From a virus, in IMG/VR virus record IMGVR_UViG_3300021964_004668, positions 1-55,491 of that record: 55,491 bases of DNA; one strand, 5' to 3'. A model generated the notes under the pieces. It was not told the DNA's origin. It made no database searches and saw only the letters and a list, made by a program, of their open reading frames with translations. Shown here one piece after another: positions 7,697-15,879 of the stretch; within the stretch, counting starts at the first letter, position 1, and every line of letters begins with the position of its first letter. The translations under genes and the position numbers were made by a program.

Positions 7697-8634
7697 TGAG
7701 AATATTAATCACGGGTGCTGCCGGATTCATCGGCACTCACCTCATGGCTTCACTAATTGATGATGGGTTTGATGTCGTTGGTATCGACAACTTCAACGAC
7801 TTCTATGATCCCAATCTCAAGAAGGTCAGAGTTATTTCACATGGTCACCATGTGTTTCCGTGTGACCTCAAAAACTTTGATGAGTTGGATCGTGCATTCG
7901 CTGTAATCAAACCGGATATGGTAATGCACCTTGCTGCTCGTGCTAATGTACGAGACTCGTTTGGTAGGGAGGTGATGTATCACCAAGACAACATCGATGC
8001 TACTCAGAACTTGATCCAAGTCTGTAAGATGTATGATGTGAACAAGGTCATCTATGCATCCACTAGTTCAGTCTACGGTGGTACACCTATTCCTCCCACA
8101 GGCTGGACTGAGGATGAAGTGACCGGACACCAGTTGAATGCCTATGCCTACACCAAGTACATCAACGAATGTCAGTTCCGTATCTCTGGCCTGTACAATG
8201 TGGGACTTCGATTCTTCACAGTCTATGGCCCGTGGGGCAGACCAGACATGGCACTATTCCAATTTACCGATGCGATTGTCAAGGGTGAACCTATTGAGGC
8301 ATACAACTACGGTAAGATGAAACGAGATTTTACCTATATCGGTGATATTGTTCAGGGTATCAAACTCGCAATGTTTTCTGATACCGAGAACAATGAGATC
8401 TACAATATCGGTAGGGGCAAACAGGTTGAGTTGATGCACTTTATCGACTGCATAAGTAATGAACTGGGAAGAGAGGCAGATGTGGTTCTCGCTCCTCGTC
8501 ATCCCGCTGACACTCTAGAGACTTGGAGTGACACGACAAAACTGAGAGGACTTGGGTATCAACCCATCGTGAACATTGAGGAAGGTGTCGCCGCCTTTGT
8601 TCGATGGTATAAAGAATATTACGGAGTAAACTAA
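7693..8634 (+). CDS. NAD-dependent nucleotide-sugar epimerase (UDP-glucuronate 4-epimerase-like)
   Basis: The 313-residue product is an extended short-chain dehydrogenase. ITGAAGFIGTHL near residues 5-16 is the GxxGxxG NAD site. GIDNFNDFYDPNLKKVR is characteristic of UDP-glucuronate epimerases (CapI type). STSSVYGG holds the catalytic Ser, and YAYTKY gives the YxxxK pair. UDP-glucuronate 4-epimerases make UDP-galacturonate. The next gene encodes a UDP-glucose dehydrogenase-like enzyme that would make its substrate, which supports the assignment. Start may be ATG 7693 or 7696; AGGA precedes both. The pair interrupts the replication genes. Confidence 0.82.
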   Translation: MMRILITGAAGFIGTHLMASLIDDGFDVVGIDNFNDFYDPNLKKVRVISHGHHVFPCDLKNFDELDRAFAVIKPDMVMHLAARANVRDSFGREVMYHQDNIDATQNLIQVCKMYDVNKVIYASTSSVYGGTPIPPTGWTEDEVTGHQLNAYAYTKYINECQFRISGLYNVGLRFFTVYGPWGRPDMALFQFTDAIVKGEPIEAYNYGKMKRDFTYIGDIVQGIKLAMFSDTENNEIYNIGRGKQVELMHFIDCISNELGREADVVLAPRHPADTLETWSDTTKLRGLGYQPIVNIEEGVAAFVRWYKEYYGVN

Positions 8635-9546
8635 ATGGCTGATGATGGTATGCGAAACATTAATCCTGACGGAACTGTGCAGGAGGTAATGGGCAAATTG
8701 AAGATTGGTATTGTGGGTCACGGGTTTGTAGGTGGTGCGGTGGACTACGCATTCACTCACCCTGAGATCGACAAGTTCTATGTTGACCCCAAGTACAATA
8801 CTACGATTGATGACTTGGTCGAGTGGGGGCCTCACATCTCATTCATCTGTGCACCGACACCGATGGCTGACAGTGGATTCATCGATGCCTCTATCGTAGA
8901 AGATGCGGCACTGAAACTTCTTGAACACACCGAAGGTGGTGTCGTTGTCAAATCAACAATCACCCCCGATATCGTGGATCGATTGTACTCCTCTATCTTT
9001 GAAGAGGACATCAAACGACTGACAATCAATCCTGAGTTCTTGACTGAGTCTAGTGCAAAGGAAGCGTTTGTCAATGCTGACTATCATATTATTGGTGGAC
9101 ATCCCGATGCCTGTCAGGGACTTGCACAACTCTATGATGTGTACAGTTTGTGTAACGCAACTGAATTCATCTTCTGTTCTGGCCCTGAAGCGGCATTCAT
9201 CAAATATGGTGTGAACTCTTATCTTGCTATGAAAGTAACATACTTCAACCAGATGTATGATGCGATTCAGAAGTTTGGTTGTAACTATCCCACAGTCGCA
9301 AAGGCGATTGGTCGAGATCCTAGAATTGGTATCGGTCACACCCGTGTGCCTGGCTACGATGGTAAACGTGGATTCGGTGGTGCTTGTTTCCCCAAGGACA
9401 CCCGTGCATTTAATTTGTTTGATCCAGACTTGACATTGATTGAAAAATGTGTTAAGATAAACAACGATTATCGCAAACAATATGAACTAGATGACCGTGA
9501 GGAGTCAAACAATGTCGATTATGGACAAACTAAAGAAGAACAGTAA
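8635..9546 (+). CDS. UDP-glucose/nucleotide-sugar 6-dehydrogenase
   Basis: The 303-residue product has an NAD-binding GIVGHGFVGGAV near residue 24, FICAPTPM, NPEFLTESSA (substrate lid), and the catalytic cysteine motif GFGGACFPKDT near 260. These are hallmarks of UDP-glucose/UDP-ManNAc dehydrogenases, which oxidise C6 to a carboxylate. Family members are usually about 390-450 residues. This one ends shortly after the catalytic Cys, so the C-terminal UDP-binding domain is largely missing. It may act as a minimal form or partner another protein. GGAG lies about 8 nt before ATG 8635. The gene abuts the epimerase (stop followed directly by ATG) and its 3' end overlaps uvsX. Confidence 0.85.
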   Translation: MADDGMRNINPDGTVQEVMGKLKIGIVGHGFVGGAVDYAFTHPEIDKFYVDPKYNTTIDDLVEWGPHISFICAPTPMADSGFIDASIVEDAALKLLEHTEGGVVVKSTITPDIVDRLYSSIFEEDIKRLTINPEFLTESSAKEAFVNADYHIIGGHPDACQGLAQLYDVYSLCNATEFIFCSGPEAAFIKYGVNSYLAMKVTYFNQMYDAIQKFGCNYPTVAKAIGRDPRIGIGHTRVPGYDGKRGFGGACFPKDTRAFNLFDPDLTLIEKCVKINNDYRKQYELDDREESNNVDYGQTKEEQ

Positions 9547-10561
9547 GATCAAGACCACCGAGGTCTTGGATCAGAGTAAGTTCTTCACAGAAAAAGATAT
9601 GGTGCCAACCGATGTTCCGATGGTGAATGTCGCGTTGAGCGGAAGTATTGACGGTGGTGTCACGCCTGGCCTAACAGTTCTTGCTGGGCCTTCCAAGCAC
9701 TTTAAGACTTCATTTGCCCTGCTAATGGCGGGTGCTTATTTGAAGGCTAAGAAAGATGCAGTTATGTTGTTCTATGATAGTGAGTTTGGTAGTCCCCAAT
9801 CTTACTTTGAACAGTTTGGAATTGACACCGGCAGGGTGTTGCATACGCCCATTGCCAATGTCGAGGAACTCAAGATTGATCTAATCAATCAACTTGAAGA
9901 ACTTGACCGGAGCGATGACGTTATTATCGTTATTGATTCGATTGGTAATCTCGCATCCAAAAAGGAATTGGAGGATGCACTCAATGAGAAGTCTGTGGCA
10001 GATATGTCCCGTGCTAAAGCTCTAAAGGGTTTGTTCAGAATGTGTACTCCGTATTTGACTATGAAGAACATTCCCATGCTTGCCGTCAACCACACTTATA
10101 AAGAAATTGGTCTCTTCCCGAAAGATATCGTGGGTGGAGGTACTGGTATCTACTACAGTGCCGACAACATCTGGATTCTAGGAAGGCAACAAGACAAGGT
10201 CGGTACTGAGATCAAAGGGTATCACTTTGTCATCAACGTGGAGAAGTCTCGTTATGTTAAAGAGAAGTCTAAGATCCCTATCTCAGTTTCTTGGGAAGGT
10301 GGTGTACAGCGTTATAGCGGTCTTCTGGACGTTGCTCTTGCTGGTAACTATTGTACTAAGCCTTCCAATGGTTGGTATGCTCGTGTTGATCGGGAAACTG
10401 GAGAGATCCTTGAACCAAAAGTACGGTTAGCAGATACACTCAAAGAAGAGTTCTGGGCACCCATCTTTGCGGAGACGGACTTCGCAGAGTTTCTGAAGTC
10501 ACAGTACTCCATTGGTCTTGCACAGAAAGTTGACATGGAAGAGATTGCTAATGCCGAATGA
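9512..10561 (+). CDS. uvsX: UvsX RecA-like recombinase
   Basis: The 349-residue product is a RecA-fold ATPase with Walker A GPSKHFKTS (the T4 UvsX form is very similar), Walker B VIIVIDSIGNL, and an internal VNHTYKEIG / GGGTGIYYSADNIWIL region typical of phage UvsX. It forms filaments on ssDNA for recombination-dependent replication and repair. The open frame extends to ATG 9491, but GAGGAG upstream of ATG 9512 and the start MSIMDKLKKNSKIKTTEV favour 9512. It overlaps the end of the sugar dehydrogenase gene by 35 bases. The order polymerase ... uvsX, helicase gp41 matches T4-like cyanophages. Confidence 0.95.
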   Translation: MSIMDKLKKNSKIKTTEVLDQSKFFTEKDMVPTDVPMVNVALSGSIDGGVTPGLTVLAGPSKHFKTSFALLMAGAYLKAKKDAVMLFYDSEFGSPQSYFEQFGIDTGRVLHTPIANVEELKIDLINQLEELDRSDDVIIVIDSIGNLASKKELEDALNEKSVADMSRAKALKGLFRMCTPYLTMKNIPMLAVNHTYKEIGLFPKDIVGGGTGIYYSADNIWILGRQQDKVGTEIKGYHFVINVEKSRYVKEKSKIPISVSWEGGVQRYSGLLDVALAGNYCTKPSNGWYARVDRETGEILEPKVRLADTLKEEFWAPIFAETDFAEFLKSQYSIGLAQKVDMEEIANAE

Positions 10562-10958
10562 CATTGAACAAATGTTGAGTGAAAATGTCCACTATGAAAT
10601 CGTCCCAGCTGATGATATCCATGGGTGGAACATTAGACTACTGGAGGAGTACCCTGAAACGGTTATCTCCTTCGGTACAATTTCATTTGACGCTATTGAG
10701 GAAGAGGATGGTTACATCTCCTTCAACTTCTCTATTGTTTCCACACCAGATCCAGATTTAACAACAGAAGACTTGACTTTTCAAGCATATGTTGGTAGAA
10801 TACTGAGTGCGGTGATAGAAAAGGCTATCACCGAAGGAACAATGATTGCCAAGGATAACGAGACTAACGCTATCCTTGCAACCGAAGATATGCTAGAGGA
10901 CTTACATGCTGAACATCAATCTGGAGCAGACGGTATTACGGAACCTTCTGACCAATGA
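10551..10958 (+). CDS. Hypothetical acidic protein between uvsX and gp41
   Basis: The 135-residue product (MPNDIEQMLSENVHYEIVPA...) is acidic, with alternating predicted strands in the first half (ETVISFGTISFDAIEEEDGYISFNF) and a helical second half. I do not recognise a domain. A hypothetical gene in this place between uvsX and gp41 is common in T4-like marine phages, so a replication or recombination accessory role is plausible but unproven. The frame is open from 10512. ATG 10551 is preferred because it limits the overlap with uvsX to 11 bases and has GGAAGAG upstream. It overlaps the helicase start by 53 bases. Confidence 0.7.
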   Translation: MPNDIEQMLSENVHYEIVPADDIHGWNIRLLEEYPETVISFGTISFDAIEEEDGYISFNFSIVSTPDPDLTTEDLTFQAYVGRILSAVIEKAITEGTMIAKDNETNAILATEDMLEDLHAEHQSGADGITEPSDQ

Positions 10959-12315
10959 ACCCTACATGCGGAAGGTTCTTCCGTTCATAACACCGGACTA
11001 CTTTGACGGAGTCTATCGTGGACTCTTCAAAGAAGTCACCAAGTTTGTCGCCAAGTACAATGTACTACCCACACTAGAAGCTTTCAAGATTGAGGTTGAT
11101 GAGAATCAATCTCTGGGTGAAGATAACTATCGTGTTGCGATGGATCTTCTACCCAACATCTTTACACCGGAACCTGAGAACCTTGAATGGTTGATTGAAC
11201 GTACCGAGAAGTGGTGTCAGGATCGTGCCGTGTACAATGCGGTCATGGAGTCTATCAGTATTATTGATGGCAAACATGCGACCATGCAGAAGAATGCCAT
11301 TCCTGATGTACTGAGTAAGGCCTTGGGTGTGACCTTTGATACCAACATTGGTCACGACTACCTTGAGAATGTCGATGGTCGATATGAGTTTTATCATGAG
11401 CAGGAAGAGAGGATACCTTTTGATCTGGACTACTTTAACCAAATCACTAAAGGTGGTTTACCCAACAAGACACTCAACATTGCATTGGCTGGTACTGGTG
11501 TCGGTAAGTCTCTGTTTATGTGTCATGTCGCTGCCAGTGCACTGAGTCAAGGACATAATGTACTCTACATCACTATGGAGATGGCAGAGGAACGTATTGC
11601 GGAACGCATCGATGCGAACCTATTGAATGTTCCTATTGATCAACTGGAGAACCTGTCCAAAGAAATGTTTACTGATAAGGTATCCCAGATCGCTGCGAAG
11701 ACCCAAGGTAAACTGATCATCAAAGAGTATCCTACAGGACAGGCAAACACCAGTCACTTCCGTGCACTGTTGAATGAACTGAAACTGAAGAAGAACTTTG
11801 TGCCTCAGTTGATCTTTGTTGACTACTTGAATATCTGTGCCTCGTCTCGTATGAAGGGTATGGGTGGTGCAATCAACTCTTACTCTTATATCAAGAGTAT
11901 TGCGGAAGAGATGCGTGGTCTTGCTGTTGAGTTCAATGTGCCTATCATGTCTGCTACCCAGACTACTCGTGGTGGGTACAACAATGATGATGTCGGTCTG
12001 GAGGATACTTCAGAATCATTCGGTCTACCTGCAACGGCTGACCTGATGTTTGCTCTGATCTCTAACGACGAGTTGAACAGTCTGGGTAAGATCATGGTCA
12101 AGCAGTTGAAGAATCGGTACAATGATCCGACTCGACACAATCGATTCACGGTAAAGGTTGACCGTAGTAAGATGCGTCTGTCCGATGACGATGATGATGA
12201 GATGCTCCCGAATCCTGCTGATAAGGGATGGGATGATAAACCACTGTTTGATCGTAGTACATCGGGACAACGAGTCGCGCAGGAAAATCATAAGTTCCAG
12301 AACTTCAAACTATAG
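10906..12315 (+). CDS. 41: Replicative DNA helicase, DnaB family (T4 gp41-like)
   Basis: The 469-residue product has an N-terminal helical domain (LEQTVLRNLLTNEPYMRKVLPFI) and a RecA-like motor. Walker A is LALAGTGVGKSLF, Walker B is PQLIFVDYLNIC, MSATQTTRGG follows, and there is a C-terminal arginine-rich segment (KQLKNRYNDPTRHNRF). This is the gp41/DnaB hexameric 5'-3' helicase that works with primase at the fork. GAGG lies six bases before the ATG. The start lies within the end of the preceding gene in another frame. Confidence 0.95.
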   Translation: MLNINLEQTVLRNLLTNEPYMRKVLPFITPDYFDGVYRGLFKEVTKFVAKYNVLPTLEAFKIEVDENQSLGEDNYRVAMDLLPNIFTPEPENLEWLIERTEKWCQDRAVYNAVMESISIIDGKHATMQKNAIPDVLSKALGVTFDTNIGHDYLENVDGRYEFYHEQEERIPFDLDYFNQITKGGLPNKTLNIALAGTGVGKSLFMCHVAASALSQGHNVLYITMEMAEERIAERIDANLLNVPIDQLENLSKEMFTDKVSQIAAKTQGKLIIKEYPTGQANTSHFRALLNELKLKKNFVPQLIFVDYLNICASSRMKGMGGAINSYSYIKSIAEEMRGLAVEFNVPIMSATQTTRGGYNNDDVGLEDTSESFGLPATADLMFALISNDELNSLGKIMVKQLKNRYNDPTRHNRFTVKVDRSKMRLSDDDDDEMLPNPADKGWDDKPLFDRSTSGQRVAQENHKFQNFKL

Positions 12316-12323
12316 GTATTACT

Positions 12324-12560
12324 ATGGATTTTATTTGGCCTCTGTGCACCACCATTCTAATGTTCTTGTCCTTCTGGATCGGCAGATTCTTTGGATTCAA
12401 GGACGGTTGGGGTGTGGGGTATGATGAGGGAGCCGCTGCAACTGTTCCGGTTGTTGCGAAGGCAGTATTGAATTGGGTACGTATAGATAAAGATGTTAAT
12501 CTTAGTGATCCTGAGATCACTGAAGTGTGTCAAAACATAACATTGGAAATACTAGAATGA
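12324..12560 (+). CDS. Small membrane protein, unknown
   Basis: The 78-residue product has one N-terminal membrane segment (WPLCTTILMFLSFWIGRFFGF) followed by a glycine-rich loop (KDGWGVGYDEGAAA) and an acidic helical tail. No family is recognised. The eight bases TATAGGTA end exactly five bases before its ATG. They differ at two positions from the late box TATAAATA, and they overlap the gp41 stop. Its stop overlaps the next ATG. Confidence 0.6.
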   Translation: MDFIWPLCTTILMFLSFWIGRFFGFKDGWGVGYDEGAAATVPVVAKAVLNWVRIDKDVNLSDPEITEVCQNITLEILE

Positions 12561-13255
12561 CCCATGTAAAGGAAATTTCTGCCCCACCAGACTTCCTTGG
12601 ATATATAAAATCCTTGTGTCTGAAATGGGCGGAAGAGGTGGTGGAGTCCAATAACGCTCCCCACCCATTTCTGAAACACAGACAACGACCACACCATATC
12701 ATCAACACGGCTAGTTGGGATGAGTGGGATAAAGTAGAAGCGTATGCTGGTGTGCGCGAAGCACGTGAGATCAAACGCAGACAGATATTGATGCTCCGTG
12801 AATATGGATTGGTGAATCGTATTGTCATTGAACAGTACGATATGCCTCCGATGATTAACAGGTGGATTCAAGATGCGGTATATCAACAGTTTGGTATTCC
12901 GCACGATGAGACTATGCCTATCCTACAGATTCAGAATGGTGGTGAACTATTGCATCCCCATCAAGGTCATGGTAGGGAGGCTAGTATGTTTTGCTTGTTG
13001 CGTGGTGAGGGTGAGGTGACTAAGTGGTATGAAGAAATCGCACCCTTTGAACAGTTGGAGAAGTTCCGTATACCGGATCTGAACAAACTGGAAGTGAAGA
13101 CCGAATACACGATGAAGGAAGATCAGTGGGTACTGTTCAACCACAAGGCGTGGCATTCGGTACATAGAAAATCTGATGTTGGTGTAAGAATCAACTTAGG
13201 TATTGATTTCAAAACAATGAACATAAACCAAAGTGAGGAATTTTTTAATGAGTAG
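12557..13255 (+). CDS. Putative Fe(II)/2-oxoglutarate-type oxygenase or cupin
   Basis: The 232-residue product has a double-stranded beta-helix signature in its C-terminal half. LLHPHQGHGREASMFCLL provides His residues, then WVLFNHKAWHSVHRKS gives the distal His, and GVRINLGIDF gives the closing strand with an Arg that could bind 2-oxoglutarate. The N-terminal half is helical (EAREIKRRQILMLREYG). Marine T4-like phages commonly encode 2OG oxygenases, but the substrate is unknown. A GTG at 12527 is an alternative start. ATG 12557 overlaps the previous stop (ATGA) and avoids a long overlap. Confidence 0.55.
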   Translation: MTHVKEISAPPDFLGYIKSLCLKWAEEVVESNNAPHPFLKHRQRPHHIINTASWDEWDKVEAYAGVREAREIKRRQILMLREYGLVNRIVIEQYDMPPMINRWIQDAVYQQFGIPHDETMPILQIQNGGELLHPHQGHGREASMFCLLRGEGEVTKWYEEIAPFEQLEKFRIPDLNKLEVKTEYTMKEDQWVLFNHKAWHSVHRKSDVGVRINLGIDFKTMNINQSEEFFNE

Positions 13256-13943
13256 TGTGAGTTTGGTTGCCATGAGTAACCCATCAGCGACTACAGGTTG
13301 TCATACGGCCGAGGAACTGGTGGCGTATGCTGCTAGGGTTAGTAATCCTTCTAATCAAAGCAACAAGAAGACTGCCCAAGGTCTGGTGAAGTATCTGATC
13401 CGTGAAGGTCATTGGTCACCTTTCGAGATGGTTCATATCACCATGGAGATCAAAACGACTCGTGACATCGCACGACAGATCCTACGGCATCGATCATTCG
13501 CGTTTCAGGAGTTCTCGCAACGGTATGCTGTGCAGGATGAGTTTGAGTTACGGGGCGCAAGGTTGCAAGACCCTAAGAACCGTCAGAACTCAATTGAACT
13601 CGACATAGAAGATATCGGTAAGGGTGGTGACAAGTCAACCGATGAACGCCTGTACGAGAACTGGAACATGAAACAGTCCGAGGTTATTGCGGCATCCAAG
13701 GCAGCATATAACTGGGCGTTGGATAATGGTATTGCCAAGGAACAGGCTCGCGCAGTTCTACCCGAAGGAAACACTAAATCCACACTCTATATGGCAGGTT
13801 CTCTTCGCTCGTGGATTCACTACTGCGAGTTGCGTATGGGTAACGGTACTCAGAAGGAACATATGGTTGTTGCAGAGAAGTGTTGGGAGATCCTCCGTGG
13901 TCACTTCCCCAACGTAATTCAGGCATGTGAAGAAGATGGCTGA
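13248..13943 (+). CDS. thyX: Flavin-dependent thymidylate synthase ThyX
   Basis: The 231-residue product carries the ThyX motif RHRSFAFQEFSQRY (RHRx7S) near residue 84. It also has the family-typical AARVSNPSNQ, HWSPFEMVHITMEI and ARAVLPEGNTKSTLYMAGSLRSW (catalytic Ser and Arg region). It methylates dUMP to dTMP using FAD, NADPH and methylene-tetrahydrofolate. GlyA further downstream could supply the folate one-carbon unit and dCMP deaminase the dUMP. GAGG lies about 10 nt before ATG 13248; the frame's earlier start at 13233 has no support. Confidence 0.96.
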   Translation: MSSVSLVAMSNPSATTGCHTAEELVAYAARVSNPSNQSNKKTAQGLVKYLIREGHWSPFEMVHITMEIKTTRDIARQILRHRSFAFQEFSQRYAVQDEFELRGARLQDPKNRQNSIELDIEDIGKGGDKSTDERLYENWNMKQSEVIAASKAAYNWALDNGIAKEQARAVLPEGNTKSTLYMAGSLRSWIHYCELRMGNGTQKEHMVVAEKCWEILRGHFPNVIQACEEDG

Positions 13944-14619
13944 GATTGTAATTCGTAACAAGGATCTGTTGAAGACCCTTGACGATACTCTGGATATGTT
14001 TCTCGAACACAAGGAATTGTGTTATGAACTGGCATCAAACCTTCAGGTAGATGTGCCGGTTGAGGAGTGGGAGAAGTATTGTCAATCCGAGTATCTTTAC
14101 GAACTACTTGAGAACGATCTGGAACACATAGGGTTTCCTGAGAAGGCCTATGGGTTTCAGGTTGCTCCTGGCGCTGTTGTGCGACCAGATGTATTTGAAC
14201 CCCTGAAACAATGGACTAAGCATGAACTCCCCATGTTGTTCGGTGCGAGGTCTAACTCTCTGACATCATTCTACCCACCTAATGGGTTTGTAGGATGGCA
14301 CACCAACTGGAACGCCCACGGGTATCAGATCATCATTACTTGGAGTGAGTCTGGAGACGGATACTTCTCTTACTATGACATGGTGAATGATGAGATCATC
14401 ACTGAACCAGATGTGAGGGGATGGCAGGCGAGGTGGTATAGGTTTGGTCGCAAGGACGAACCCGATCATCACTTCTGGCACACCGCGTGGACTAACTGCC
14501 CACGATTCACTCTGGCATTCAAGTTTCCCTACGGACACATCGGAGGCGGTATATTCGTAGAGGAAGAACAGGCATTTGATGCGATACACGATTTCGTTGA
14601 TTCGTTAGAAAGTACTTGA
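13936..14619 (+). CDS. 2OG-Fe(II) oxygenase-like protein with altered metal motif
   Basis: The 227-residue product resembles the beta-helix core of 2OG oxygenases. FVGWHTNWNAHGYQIIITWS takes the place of the HxD strand, GDGYFSYYD follows, then HHFWHTAWTNCPRFTLAFKF gives the distal His and the Arg that normally binds 2-oxoglutarate. The first metal motif reads HTN rather than HxD/E, so iron binding may be weakened or lost. GTG 13927 is an alternative start. The TGA stop is inside the -35 box of the next promoter. Confidence 0.5.
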   Translation: MAEIVIRNKDLLKTLDDTLDMFLEHKELCYELASNLQVDVPVEEWEKYCQSEYLYELLENDLEHIGFPEKAYGFQVAPGAVVRPDVFEPLKQWTKHELPMLFGARSNSLTSFYPPNGFVGWHTNWNAHGYQIIITWSESGDGYFSYYDMVNDEIITEPDVRGWQARWYRFGRKDEPDHHFWHTAWTNCPRFTLAFKFPYGHIGGGIFVEEEQAFDAIHDFVDSLEST

Positions 14620-14644
14620 CAAACCCCCACCCCTTTGATATAAT
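14616..14644 (+). promoter_or_regulatory. Sigma70-like promoter for DUF3310 gene
   Basis: TTGACA (14616-14621), 17 bases, TATAAT (14639-14644): both hexamers perfect. The upstream gene's stop (14617-14619) is inside the -35 box. The ATG follows at 14671 with GGAG upstream. Confidence 0.85.
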
Positions 14645-14670
14645 ACGTGAAATTCATTTGGAGAAGCCCT

Positions 14671-14949
14671 ATGGCAGACATTAAGTATAAATACAATGAA
14701 GATCAGTCACTTGGCGAGTTGGCACAGTACATCGACTCTACCTATGGCGAACATTATTCTAAGAACAAGTTCCAAGCAACCGAGTTCATCATTGACGGTG
14801 GCCACGGTGATGGTTTCTGTATCGGTAACATCATGAAGTACGCTCAACGGTATGGTAACAAGAACGGTTACAACCGTGCTGATCTGATGAAGGTATTACA
14901 CTATGCCATCATCCAGTTGCATGTACACGATACCTACGGACGAAACTAA
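14671..14949 (+). CDS. DUF3310 family protein
   Basis: The 92-residue product ends with the pattern of DUF3310 phage proteins: GDGFCIGNIMKYAQRYGNKNGYNRADLMKVLHYAIIQL. These are short helical proteins widespread in phages, sometimes fused to or near nucleotide-metabolism genes; their biochemical role is not established. A GTG at 14647 gives eight more residues, but GGAG lies at a proper distance before ATG 14671. Transcribed from the promoter at 14616. A TATAAATA string at 14686 inside the coding frame is probably chance. Confidence 0.75.
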   Translation: MADIKYKYNEDQSLGELAQYIDSTYGEHYSKNKFQATEFIIDGGHGDGFCIGNIMKYAQRYGNKNGYNRADLMKVLHYAIIQLHVHDTYGRN

Positions 14950-15134
14950 TGGAGTTTATTGTAGGTGCTGCTGCCGGAATCCTCTTAATGGTGTCGTGTT
15001 TATTCATATATGTTTCTGAACACATACGGCAAGAACGCAAGGCGGGTAAACAAATCCCACTGCCGTGGGAGAAACCAGACCGTAAGCCATTTGATAAGTC
15101 TGACATCAAATACCGTGATGGCGATAATACCTAA
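14949..15134 (+). CDS. Small single-pass membrane protein
   Basis: The 61-residue product has an N-terminal membrane helix (IVGAAAGILLMVSCLFIYV) and a charged cytoplasmic or periplasmic tail with prolines (PLPWEKPDRKPFDKSDIKY). No family is recognised. Its ATG overlaps the preceding stop (taATG), so it is coupled to the DUF3310 gene. Confidence 0.6.
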   Translation: MEFIVGAAAGILLMVSCLFIYVSEHIRQERKAGKQIPLPWEKPDRKPFDKSDIKYRDGDNT

Positions 15135-15142
15135 AAAAAGTG

Positions 15143-15201
15143 TTGACAAACCTTGTTCTCTTCGGTATAATACTTGTATTGAAACTGAGAAAGGAGTTCT
15201 T
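15143..15201 (+). promoter_or_regulatory. Early promoter with conserved leader (copy 1 of 5)
   Basis: TTGACA (15143-15148), 17 bases, TATAAT (15166-15171). A conserved leader follows: CTTGTATTGA, then CTGAGAAAGGA (the ribosome-binding site) just before the ATG. The same block recurs before the genes at 22786, 23113, 48966 and 49287. Confidence 0.85.
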
Positions 15202-15564
15202 ATGAGACCAGCGACTTGGGAAGAGGTGAATGGAACGGCTTACCGAGGTTCTATTTTCACCACCTACGATAAGATCGTTTCTATATTGGGTGAACCCCAC
15301 TATACTGATCCTGATCCATATGCTAAGTGGAACTGTGAGTGGGCAGTGATGACTGATGAGGGTGTTGCTTTTACACTCTATAACTGGAAAGATGGTCACA
15401 CTCCTACGGAGGAGTACGGTTGGCATGTTGGTGGTAAAGACATGAACTCTTTATGGGCTGCAATGGACATAATTGGTGACGCACTTGATAGTGGCTCTAT
15501 CAAGAAAGAGATCGATGTTCCGATGGGAAAATATGAAGGTATGAAGGAGGTTCGTTATGAGTAA
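15202..15564 (+). CDS. Conserved phage hypothetical protein (early)
   Basis: The 120-residue product begins MRPATWEEVNGTAYRGSIF and has TYDKIVSILGEPHYTDPDPYAKWNCEW and a central FTLYNWKDG. I associate this arrangement with a widespread small phage protein of unknown function that is often found with its own promoter. The frame extends upstream, but the promoter, leader and AAGGAG place the start at ATG 15202. Early expression is expected. A role in host takeover is possible but not shown. Confidence 0.75.
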   Translation: MRPATWEEVNGTAYRGSIFTTYDKIVSILGEPHYTDPDPYAKWNCEWAVMTDEGVAFTLYNWKDGHTPTEEYGWHVGGKDMNSLWAAMDIIGDALDSGSIKKEIDVPMGKYEGMKEVRYE

Positions 15565-15736
15565 GTTTGGACAGGTAGTGTTCGAGTGTCAAGAAGTGGC
15601 AGAATCTAATTATAGTGAGTCACGTGAAACTGTAATTGAGATAGCAGAGAAGGTCTTCAAGGGTGACTCCTACAAGGTCTCTCTGACAGTTCAAGAGTGG
15701 CAAAAGATTCGCGAAGATATGTGGCAGGTGTTCTGA
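15557..15736 (+). CDS. Hypothetical 59-residue protein
   Basis: ATG 15557, eight bases before the end of the preceding gene, opens 59 codons (MSKFGQVVFECQEVAESNYS ... QKIREDMWQVF). A strong ribosome-binding site, AAGGAGG, lies seven bases upstream. The protein looks mostly alpha/beta with no recognised domain. It is coupled to the early gene before it and its stop overlaps the next ATG (TGATG). Confidence 0.6.
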   Translation: MSKFGQVVFECQEVAESNYSESRETVIEIAEKVFKGDSYKVSLTVQEWQKIREDMWQVF

Positions 15737-15879
15737 TGAAAAAACAAAAAGTCAAACCTCGTTTCGCAAAGGAACTGTTTGACAACGATAGTCCCTATGG
15801 ACATAAGGTTCAGCGGGATCGCACCAAATACAAGCGCAAGGACAAGTATCCCAGAGATAGTTGGGATACTACGCAGTAA
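15736..15879 (+). CDS. Hypothetical basic 47-residue protein
   Basis: The ATG at 15736 overlaps the previous stop. The product (MKKQKVKPRFAKELFDNDSP ...) is strongly basic with a KRKDKYPRDSW tail, like many small nucleic-acid-associated phage proteins. No family assignment. Its end overlaps by 11 bases, on the opposite strand, the end of the desaturase gene (convergent). Confidence 0.55.
   Translation: MKKQKVKPRFAKELFDNDSPYGHKVQRDRTKYKRKDKYPRDSWDTTQ

Noticed and set aside
14686-14693. TATAAATA inside the DUF3310 gene as a late promoter
   Set aside because: It lies five codons into a gene that already has a perfect early promoter, and no gene start lies close downstream, so it looks like chance coding sequence.
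15697-15735. Longer version of the 47-residue basic protein (start at 15697)
   Set aside because: It would overlap the 59-residue gene by 40 bases; ATG 15736 overlaps only one base with that gene's stop.
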